Source of the DNA: an uncultured Pseudomonadota bacterium
Lineage (GTDB): Bacteria > Pseudomonadota > Gammaproteobacteria > Burkholderiales > SG8-39
Assembly: GCA_903895005.1 (NCBI GenBank)
Contig: CAITSH010000287.1
Coordinates: 1-16,034 of the forward strand
Length of the DNA stretch: 16,034 nt
Direction: 5' to 3'
Under the pieces are notes generated by a model. That model was not told where the DNA came from. It saw nothing but the letters and a program-made list of their open reading frames with translations, and ran no database searches. This document shows positions 1 to 5,785 of this stretch, piece by piece. The position numbers and the translations under genes are program-made. How positions within the stretch are numbered: position 1 is the first letter of the stretch; the number at the start of each line of letters is the position of its first letter.

Positions 1-20
1 CCCTGGACGCAATAAATTCC

Positions 21-263
21 ATGACAAAAACAGCAAAAAGCGACACCCCGCCGACGTTTGAAGCGGCTTTGGCCGAACTCGAAAAAATCGTTGCCAGCAT
101 GGAAACCGGGCAATTGTCCCTTGAGCAGTCTCTCGCCGCGCACAAGCGCGGACTCGAACTGGCGCAGCATTGCCAGACGGTGCTGGCCCAGGCACAGCAA
201 CAGGTGCGGGTGCTCGAAGAATCGACCTTGAAGGCATTTCCAGGGGCGCAGTCTGAAGCCTGA
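21..263 (+). CDS. xseB: Exodeoxyribonuclease VII small subunit
   Basis: This is the small subunit of exonuclease VII, which with the large subunit XseA degrades single-stranded DNA in both directions in the cytoplasm. The 80-residue product has the normal family length. It shows the conserved family core, FEAALAELEKIV near residues 13-24, followed by a METGQLSLEQSL segment and a helical, Gln-rich C-terminal part that would form the second helix of the small helical hairpin. The ATG at 21 is the only sensible start, but no clear Shine-Dalgarno sequence is visible in the 20 bases before it, so it may be translationally coupled to a gene lying outside the window. It is followed closely by ispA and dxs, a classic proteobacterial gene order. 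xseA is not in view. Identification is secure from sequence and context. Confidence 0.95.
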   Translation: MTKTAKSDTPPTFEAALAELEKIVASMETGQLSLEQSLAAHKRGLELAQHCQTVLAQAQQQVRVLEESTLKAFPGAQSEA

Positions 264-294
264 CCAGGGCGCGGGCGCCGATTTCGCCGGCTGG

Positions 295-1158
295 ATGGGC
301 GGGGTTCAGGGCCGCGTCGAGACAGCGCTTGGGCGCCTGCTTCCGGCTGCGGATGCGCTGCCGCCGCGCCTGCATGCTGCGATGCGCTATGCCGTGCTTG
401 ACGGCGGCAAGCGAGTGCGGCCGCTGCTCGCCTTTGCCGCCGGCAGCCTTGCCGGCGCGCCTGAAGAACGCATCGAAATCGCCGCCTGTGCGGTTGAAAT
501 GATCCATGCCTACTCACTGGTGCACGACGACATGCCGTGCATGGACGATGACGTGTTGCGCCGGGGCAAGCCCACGGTGCACGTTGAATACGACCAGGCC
601 ACGGCCTTGCTCGTCGGCGATGCCCTGCAGTCGATGGCATTCCAGTTGATCACCGAACACGCGCTTTGCGATGACCCGGCGCGGCAGTTGGGCATGGCCA
701 AGCTGCTCGCCGTTGCATCGGGCAGCCGCGGCATGGCCGGCGGCCAGGCCATAGACCTTGCGAGCGTCGGCAAGAGCCTGACTCTGCCCGAGCTTGAGAA
801 CATGCACATCCACAAGACCGGCGCCCTGATCCGCGCGGCGGTGCTGCTCGGTGCGCGTTGCGGCGCGCCCCTGGCTGACGAGGCGCGGCTCGATCACTAT
901 GCCAAGTGCGTCGGGCTCGCCTTCCAGGTGGTTGATGACGTGCTCGATTGCGAGGCGCCCACGGCGACCCTTGGCAAGACCGCAGGCAAGGACGCCGCCG
1001 CCGGGAAACCGACCTACGTCAGCCTGCTTGGCATGGCGCGGGCCAAGGAATTCGCGGAGGAGTTGCGCCTCGAGGCGCACCAGGCGCTTGCGGGCTTTGG
1101 CAATGCGGCCGCGCGGCTGGCGCAACTGGCCGATTTCATCGTGTTGCGAAAGTTCTAG
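295..1158 (+). CDS. ispA: Farnesyl diphosphate synthase (short-chain polyprenyl synthase)
   Basis: The product condenses isopentenyl diphosphate with dimethylallyl and geranyl diphosphate to make farnesyl diphosphate, the precursor of quinones and undecaprenyl carriers. Counting from the ATG at 295 it has 287 residues. The first Asp-rich motif (DDMPCMDDD, residues 78-86) and the second (DDVLD, 214-218) that bind Mg-diphosphate are both present, as are the GGKRVRP and HKTGALI segments typical of the family. The start is uncertain. The reading frame stays open upstream to 232, and the codons just before ATG295 read DFAGW, which resembles the usual N-terminus of betaproteobacterial IspA. The only upstream start-like codon is a CTG at 253, overlapping the end of xseB. 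Together with dxs it forms an isoprenoid cluster, which supports ispA over other prenyl synthases. Confidence 0.93.
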   Translation: MGGVQGRVETALGRLLPAADALPPRLHAAMRYAVLDGGKRVRPLLAFAAGSLAGAPEERIEIAACAVEMIHAYSLVHDDMPCMDDDVLRRGKPTVHVEYDQATALLVGDALQSMAFQLITEHALCDDPARQLGMAKLLAVASGSRGMAGGQAIDLASVGKSLTLPELENMHIHKTGALIRAAVLLGARCGAPLADEARLDHYAKCVGLAFQVVDDVLDCEAPTATLGKTAGKDAAAGKPTYVSLLGMARAKEFAEELRLEAHQALAGFGNAAARLAQLADFIVLRKF

Positions 1159-1322
1159 GGCACGCGTAGATTCCGTAAAAGGCCTGCGCCCATGCCAGCA
1201 TGCATGACGCACCGATACACCACACTATGACGACATTTAGCAGATTTTCAGACATGCCGGGCGGGCGCGGGGGCGCGAAGGCGCCGGCGCATGACGCGGC
1301 CGATAAAGGGTACAACCCGGCG

Positions 1323-3179
1323 ATGTACGAGCTGCTCAAGACTGTCAATTTCCCCGCCGACCTGCGCAAGCTGGAGCGCCCGCAGCTCAAGCGGCTTGCC
1401 GACGAATTGCGCGCGTACGTCATCGATTCGGTGTCCAAGACCGGCGGTCACTTGTCATCGAACCTCGGCACCATCGAACTGACCATCGCGCTGCATTACG
1501 TGTTCGACACGCCGCGCGACCGACTGGTATGGGATGTGGGCCACCAGACTTACGCACACAAGATACTGACCGGTCGTCGCGAGGGCATGTCGCGCCTGCG
1601 CATGGCTGGCGGCATTTCCGGTTTTCCGCGCCGCGCGGAAAGCGAATACGACACTTTCGGGACAGCCCATTCGAGCACGTCGATGTCGGCCGCACTGGGC
1701 ATGGCCCTGGGTGCGAGCCTTGCCGGCGAGGACAGGCGCGCGGTGGCGATCATCGGGGACGGTGCGATGTCCGCGGGCATGGCCTTCGAGGCGATGAACA
1801 ATGCCGGTGTGTCGGATGCCAACCTGCTTGTCATCCTCAACGACAATGACATGTCGATTTCGCCGCCGGTGGGCGCGCTCAACAAGTACCTCGCGCGCCT
1901 GCTCTCGGGCAGCTTTTATGCAACGGCGCGCAAGGCCGGTGAGCGCGTACTCGGCGGCATGCCGCCGCTCTGGGAACTGGCGAAAAAAGTCGAGGAACAT
2001 GCCAAGGGCATGGTCACCCCCTCAACCATGTTTGAGGAATTCGGCTTCAACTACATCGGCCCCATCGACGGGCACGACCTTGACGCGCTGGTGCCCACGC
2101 TGAAAAACATCCGCCAGTTGAGCGGGCCGCAGTTTCTGCATGTCATCACCAAAAAGGGTCACGGCTACAACCGTGCGGAGGCCGACCCGGTGCTCTACCA
2201 CGGCGTGTCCAAGTTTGCGCCCGACGAGGGCATCAAGGGTGGCAAGGGCGGCGGCAAGCCCACCTACACGCAGGTGTTTGGCGACTGGTTGTGCGACATG
2301 GCGGGGCGCGACAAGCGCATCGTCGGTATCACCCCGGCGATGCGCGAAGGCTCGGGCATGGTGCACTTCGCCGAGTTGTACCCTGACCGTTACTTTGACG
2401 TGGGCATTGCCGAGCAGCATGCCGTCACCTTCGCCGCCGGGCTCGCCTGCGAGAACATGAAACCGGTGCTGGCGATTTATTCGACCTTCCTGCAGCGCGG
2501 TTATGACCAGTTGATCCATGACGTTGCGATTCAGAACCTGCCGGTGGTGATGGCGCTTGATCGCGGCGGGCTTGTCGGCGCGGACGGCGCAACACACAAC
2601 GGTGCGTTTGATCTTTCATTTTTGCGCTGCATCCCCAACCTCACGGTGATGACACCGTCTGACGAGAACGAATGCCGGCAGATGCTCTACACCGCTGTCA
2701 CGCTCGATACCCCCACCGCCGTGCGCTACCCGCGCGGCAGTGGACCGGGCGTGGTCCCCGAACGCGAAATGCGCGCGCTGACGGTTGGCAAGGGCGAAGT
2801 ACGCAGGCGCGGCAGGGCGGGCGGTGTGGTGATGCTCGCCTTTGGCTCCATGCTGGCTCCGGCGCTTGATGCGGCTGCCGCGCTCGATGCCACGGTCGCC
2901 AACATGCGTTTTGTTAAACCGCTTGATACGGCGCTGGTAGCCGAACTTGCCGCTGAAGCCGCGCTGGTGGTGACAATCGAGGAGAACGTCATCATGGGCG
3001 GCGCCGGCAGTGCCGTGGCCGAGGCGGTTGCCGTGCTCGGGCTCAAAGTGCGCATGCTGCACCTCGGCCTGCCGGATCGCTTTATCGACCACGGCGATCC
3101 GGCGCAATTGTTGGCGCAATGCGGGCTTGATGCCGAAGGCATCGCACGCTCCGTCGGGGCCGCACTGCACGCAAGCTAG
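1323..3179 (+). CDS. dxs: 1-deoxy-D-xylulose-5-phosphate synthase
   Basis: DXS is the thiamine-diphosphate enzyme that condenses pyruvate and glyceraldehyde 3-phosphate, the first and often rate-controlling step of the MEP pathway. From ATG1323 the protein has 618 residues, the usual length. Visible landmarks are GGHLSSNLG with active-site His43, [15 protein letters not shown], the TPP/Mg-binding GDG (Asp146) followed about 30 residues later by [16 protein letters not shown], the cofactor-activating Glu364 in [13 protein letters not shown], and the C-terminal transketolase part with [10 protein letters not shown] and YPRGSGPG. The open frame runs upstream to an ATG at 1200, but that 41-residue extension is Gly/Ala-rich and unlike DXS, whereas MYELLKTV at 1323 matches the known start; AAGGG lies about 12 bases before it. 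The 164-bp gap after ispA could hold a separate promoter, but I see no convincing one. Confidence 0.96.
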   Translation: MYELLKTVNFPADLRKLERPQLKRLADELRAYVIDSVSKTGGHLSSNLGTIELTIALHYVFDTPRDRLVWDVGHQTYAHKILTGRREGMSRLRMAGGISGFPRRAESEYDTFGTAHSSTSMSAALGMALGASLAGEDRRAVAIIGDGAMSAGMAFEAMNNAGVSDANLLVILNDNDMSISPPVGALNKYLARLLSGSFYATARKAGERVLGGMPPLWELAKKVEEHAKGMVTPSTMFEEFGFNYIGPIDGHDLDALVPTLKNIRQLSGPQFLHVITKKGHGYNRAEADPVLYHGVSKFAPDEGIKGGKGGGKPTYTQVFGDWLCDMAGRDKRIVGITPAMREGSGMVHFAELYPDRYFDVGIAEQHAVTFAAGLACENMKPVLAIYSTFLQRGYDQLIHDVAIQNLPVVMALDRGGLVGADGATHNGAFDLSFLRCIPNLTVMTPSDENECRQMLYTAVTLDTPTAVRYPRGSGPGVVPEREMRALTVGKGEVRRRGRAGGVVMLAFGSMLAPALDAAAALDATVANMRFVKPLDTALVAELAAEAALVVTIEENVIMGGAGSAVAEAVAVLGLKVRMLHLGLPDRFIDHGDPAQLLAQCGLDAEGIARSVGAALHAS

Positions 3180-3302
3180 GGCCTATTGCGCGGTGCGTGG
3201 CAGATATCGCGAGCTCCGGTGCTTCCCGGGTTGTAACGTGGACGCCAGAGAATACGTCTACACAGGGTGTGGGCATTCGGCACAATTTGTGCATGCTTGT
3301 AA

Positions 3303-3330
3303 ATTGGCGCAAGCGTCGCCATGTTAGAAT
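3303..3330 (+). promoter_or_regulatory. Tentative promoter upstream of folE2
   Basis: The 203-bp dxs-folE2 gap contains TAGAAT (3325-3330), one base from the consensus -10 box. The best upstream partner is TTGGCG (3304-3309), with a short 15-bp spacer. It lies about 53 bp before the folE2 start. The gap is unusually A/T-rich compared with its surroundings, which fits a promoter, but the spacing is poor, so this is only a candidate. I searched for a Zur-type palindrome, because folE2 is zinc-repressed in some bacteria, and did not find a convincing one. Confidence 0.3.
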
Positions 3331-3349
3331 CATTCCAATCCATTCGCGT

Positions 3350-3366
3350 CGGAGCGCTTCGCTCCG
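3350..3366 (+). other. Hairpin in the folE2 leader
   Basis: CGGAGCG (3350-3356) and CGCTCCG (3360-3366) form a perfect 7-bp stem with a 3-base loop. It lies directly before the probable Shine-Dalgarno GAAAAGG (3368-3374), which is 8 bases from the ATG at 3383. It could affect translation of folE2, or be the end of a short extragenic palindrome. There is no run of T after it, so it is not a normal terminator for dxs. Confidence 0.5.
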
Positions 3367-3382
3367 CGAAAAGGCCCCCCTG

Positions 3383-4189
3383 ATGAATACCCGAGATTCT
3401 TCCGCCCCCATTCCGGACGTGCAGGCTTCCGCCGACGTCAGGCACCTTGCCATCGACCGCGTTGGCATCAAGGCGATCCGTCACCCGGTCAAGGTCATGG
3501 AGCGCGGCGGTGCAGTCCAGCACACCATCGCACACTTCAACATGTATGTCGGCCTGCCGCACCAGTTCAAGGGCACCCACATGTCGCGCTTCGTCCAAAT
3601 TCTCAACGCCCATGAGCGCGAGATCTCGGTCGAGAGCTTCCAGGTCATGCTCAAGGAAATGGTCGAACGCCTTGAGGCGCAATCCGGTGTGATCGAAATG
3701 ACTTTTCCGTACTTCGTCAACAAGGCGGCACCCGTGTCGGGCGTGAAAAGCCTGCTCGATTACGAGGTCACTTTCATCGGAGAAATCCGTGATGGCGTGC
3801 AGCACTTCACCATGAAGGTGGTGATACCGGTCACCAGCCTGTGCCCGTGCTCCAAGGAAATTTCCGAGTATGGCGCACACAACCAGCGCTCGCATGTCAC
3901 CATTTCAGCGCGCACGCGCGGCTTTGTCTGGATCGAAGAGTTGATTGAGATCGCCGAGCGCCAGGCTTCGAGCGAACTGTACGGCCTGCTCAAGCGTCCC
4001 GATGAAAAATTCGTCACCGAGCGCGCCTACGACAACCCCAAGTTTGTCGAGGACATGGTGCGCGACGTCGCCGCCGATCTCAACGCCGATAAGCGCGTCG
4101 AATGGTACGTGGTGGAGAGTGAGAATTTCGAATCCATCCACAATCACTCGGCTTACGCGTTGATCGAGCGCGACAAGACGAAGGCTTAG
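3383..4189 (+). CDS. folE2: GTP cyclohydrolase FolE2 (type IB)
   Basis: FolE2 converts GTP to 7,8-dihydroneopterin triphosphate, the first step of folate (and queuosine/biopterin) synthesis. It is a metal-promiscuous alternative to zinc-dependent FolE. The 268-residue product starts at ATG3383, preceded by GAAAAGG with 8-base spacing, and begins in the family style with IPDVQ near residues 10-14. Conserved elements are KGTHMSRF (63-70), [10 protein letters not shown] (152-161), [10 protein letters not shown] (165-174), PDEKF (206-210) and [13 protein letters not shown] (247-258). Cys154, His166, Glu208 and His253 fit the expected metal/active-site positions of the family. The frame is open further upstream to 3197, but that extension is not FolE2-like. 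The last 15 codons plus stop are repeated 117 bp downstream. Whether another folE exists in the genome cannot be judged here. Confidence 0.95.
   Translation: MNTRDSSAPIPDVQASADVRHLAIDRVGIKAIRHPVKVMERGGAVQHTIAHFNMYVGLPHQFKGTHMSRFVQILNAHEREISVESFQVMLKEMVERLEAQSGVIEMTFPYFVNKAAPVSGVKSLLDYEVTFIGEIRDGVQHFTMKVVIPVTSLCPCSKEISEYGAHNQRSHVTISARTRGFVWIEELIEIAERQASSELYGLLKRPDEKFVTERAYDNPKFVEDMVRDVAADLNADKRVEWYVVESENFESIHNHSAYALIERDKTKA
4140..4189 (+). repeat. Direct repeat, copy 1 (3' end of folE2)
   Basis: This 50-bp segment encodes the last 15 residues and the stop of folE2. It matches 4257-4306 at 47 of 50 positions. It is the functional copy, since it is continuous with the folE2 reading frame. Confidence 0.9.
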
Positions 4190-4212
4190 CGCTTCGAATT
4201 CTCAGTGGGGAC

Positions 4213-4231
4213 TAACCCGCGCAGCGGGTTA
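4213..4231 (+). repeat. Perfect hairpin between the folE2-end repeats
   Basis: TAACCCGC (4213-4220), loop GCA, and GCGGGTTA (4224-4231) make a perfect 8-bp stem with a 3-base loop. It occupies the middle of the 67-bp spacer between the two copies of the folE2 end. No T-tract follows, so it is not a typical intrinsic terminator. A short extragenic palindrome is the most likely reading. Related TTAACC-type sequences occur near 8411 and 11549. Confidence 0.55.
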
Positions 4232-4256
4232 CGGCCTTACTACAATCCCCGGCGGG

Positions 4257-4306
4257 ACAATCACTCGGCTTACGCGCTGATCGAGCGCGACCAGACGAAG
4301 TCTTAG
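4257..4306 (+). pseudogene. Second, diverged copy of the folE2 3' end
   Basis: This is an untranslated remnant that would read [15 protein letters not shown] and stop, against [15 protein letters not shown] in folE2. It differs from 4140-4189 by three substitutions (one silent, K to Q, A to S) with no gaps, and it ends exactly at the repeated TAG. Upstream of it the similarity stops abruptly. It is either a partial duplication of the folE2 end or the left-over original end of a folE2 allele whose 3' part was replaced or reconstituted by an integration event. Confidence 0.85.
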
Positions 4307-4342
4307 GCCGCGTCGCGGCTGGGAGGAGTGAGCGAGGCGCAG

Positions 4343-5026
4343 CTAGAAGCGCTTGGTCAGGGTCATGGTTTCACCCTCGCGATTCATCTGAAAGCGATTG
4401 AGGAAACTCATTCCCAGCAGGGCCATGGGCAGCTTGCCTTCGGGCATCACCACCGCGTCGATATTGCTGGCTGATACATCACCGATTTTCACGCTGTCGA
4501 GTCTGACGCGCCAGGCCTGTGCCACGCCGTTGGCCGTACTGATCGAGGCGGTGGCGCCTTTTTTATAATCAAGTCCCATGCGCTGGGCGTCGGATTCGGG
4601 TATCGCGACAATGCTGGCACCGGTGTCCACCAGCATGCTCAACTGGCCCGTTTCATTGATGGTGCCGGCTGCGACAAAGTGCCCGCGCCGGTCGGCAGAG
4701 AGGCTTACCGTGCCGCCGCGCGAAGGGGCGGCGCTTGAGCGATGGTGCTGCCCGATGCGCAGCGTTTGTTTCTTGCCGTCGACCTCGATGACCGCGGTTT
4801 CTTTTTCGGCGGAAATGAGTAATATGCCTTCGGGGGATTTTTGGCCCAGCTTGAATGTCCTTGGCGCCGAACCATCAATGACCAGCACGGCGCCTTTGCC
4901 GGGGAACAGCCCGATCAGGCTGATATCCATGGCGAGGACGTCGGCCGCGCCGAACGACAAGGCGAGCAGCAGCGACAGCGCGCGAGGCACCGTCCCCGCT
5001 GGCGTGTTCACAATGCGTGCTTTCAT
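4343..5026 (-). CDS. Retropepsin-like (clan AA) aspartic protease, exported
   Basis: The 227-residue product belongs to the bacterial retroviral-type aspartic protease family. The catalytic motif is MLVDTGAS with Asp134, followed by IVAIPESDAQRMGL, and the C-terminal ALLGMSFLNRF (202-212) is the second family landmark. A single catalytic Asp implies that it works as a dimer. The N-terminus has basic residues, then the hydrophobic stretch ALSLLLALSFGAADVLA, which reads as a signal peptide, so a periplasmic location is likely. Residues about 34-95 form a separate N-terminal region of unknown role. I chose the start at 5026 because GGAG lies 7 bases before it and it begins directly at the signal sequence; the frame is open far upstream, into the opposing gene. 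The substrate is unknown. Confidence 0.85.
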   Translation of the reverse strand: MKARIVNTPAGTVPRALSLLLALSFGAADVLAMDISLIGLFPGKGAVLVIDGSAPRTFKLGQKSPEGILLISAEKETAVIEVDGKKQTLRIGQHHRSSAAPSRGGTVSLSADRRGHFVAAGTINETGQLSMLVDTGASIVAIPESDAQRMGLDYKKGATASISTANGVAQAWRVRLDSVKIGDVSASNIDAVVMPEGKLPMALLGMSFLNRFQMNREGETMTLTKRF

Positions 5027-5038
5027 CAAGAGGCTCCA

Positions 5039-5743
5039 ATGAAACCGGTTGCGGTATTTCGTCACAGCGGTACCGAAGGCCCGGGTTATTTTGCCAGATA
5101 TCTCGACGAGCACGGCGTGCCCTGGACCATGGTGCGCATCGACGCGGGCGACGCCTTGCCGCTGTCCCCGGCGCACTACTCCGGCCTGGTATTCATGGGC
5201 GGGCCGATGAGCGTCAACGACGACCTGCCCTGGATTCCGCGTGTGCTCGCGCTCATTGCGCGCGCCGTTGACGAGGATGTGCCGGTATTGGGGCATTGTC
5301 TCGGCGGGCAGCTGATGTCCAAGGCGCTCGGTGGAAAGGTCGCGCCCAACCCCGTCAAGGAGATCGGCTGGGGGCGGGTCACGGTCGAGGACGAGCCGGC
5401 GGCGCGGCAGTGGTTCGGCCCGGTGCGCGAGTTCCTGTCTTTTCACTGGCACGGCGAGACCTTCACCATTCCGCAGGGGGCGACGCGCATCGCTTCGAGC
5501 GCGCATTGCGGCAACCAGGCCTTTGCGCTCGGCCGCCATCTTGGCATGCAATGCCATGTCGAGATGACACCGGAAATGATCCGGTGCTGGTACGCCGATG
5601 GCGCCGAGGAGATTGCCGCGAACCCGGGACCAGCGGTGCAAAGCGCCGCCCAGATGGAAGAGCAGATTGATGCACGCCTTGCCGCACTCAACGGGGTGGC
5701 GACACGACTGTATGACCGCTGGCTGGAGGGCTTGCAGCGCTAG
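5039..5743 (+). CDS. Class I glutamine amidotransferase-like protein
   Basis: The 234-residue product is a stand-alone class I glutamine amidotransferase domain, similar to the GATase part of GMP synthase (the GuaA-like/YfeJ-type group). The nucleophile elbow GHCLGGQ places Cys87, and QCHVEMTPEM gives His173 and Glu175, so the catalytic triad is complete. MGGPMSVND (53-61) forms the oxyanion region and FHWHGETF (135-142) is a conserved segment. No synthase domain is fused and no obvious partner is adjacent, so the ammonia acceptor is unknown; some relatives act as gamma-glutamyl peptide or amine hydrolases. The start at 5039 is supported by AAGAGG five bases upstream. The open frame extends back to 4841, but that part is antisense to the protease and is unlike the family. 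Confidence 0.85.
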   Translation: MKPVAVFRHSGTEGPGYFARYLDEHGVPWTMVRIDAGDALPLSPAHYSGLVFMGGPMSVNDDLPWIPRVLALIARAVDEDVPVLGHCLGGQLMSKALGGKVAPNPVKEIGWGRVTVEDEPAARQWFGPVREFLSFHWHGETFTIPQGATRIASSAHCGNQAFALGRHLGMQCHVEMTPEMIRCWYADGAEEIAANPGPAVQSAAQMEEQIDARLAALNGVATRLYDRWLEGLQR

Positions 5744-5765
5744 TGCGGCGCGGCTGCGGCGGCGC

Positions 5766-5783
5766 CCCGGTCCCCGGGTGTTT
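5766..5783 (+). terminator. Possible terminator between convergent genes
   Basis: In the 42-bp gap between the amidotransferase stop and the histidine kinase stop, CCCGG (5766-5770), loop TCC and CCGGG (5774-5778) form a short GC stem followed by TGTTT. The stem is short and the T-run imperfect, but the position between two converging genes is right. Confidence 0.35.
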
Positions 5784-5785
5784 CA

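Noticed and set aside
514..1212. Minus-strand open frame (232 codons) opposite ispA
   Set aside because: It is antisense to a certain gene, with no recognisable motif and no ribosome-binding site.
1200..1322. N-terminal extension of dxs from ATG1200
   Set aside because: The 41 extra residues are Gly/Ala-rich and not DXS-like; MYELLKTV at 1323 matches the family start and is preceded by AAGGG.
1159..1322. Separate promoter between ispA and dxs
   Set aside because: No -35/-10 pair with acceptable spacing was found; the gap may simply be read through.
3180..3382. Zur box or known riboswitch upstream of folE2
   Set aside because: No convincing palindrome of Zur type and no riboswitch-like conserved core could be seen.
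4841..5038. N-terminal extension of the amidotransferase from ATG4841
   Set aside because: It is antisense to the protease signal peptide and N-terminus, and is unlike the amidotransferase family, which begins at about MKPVAVFRH.
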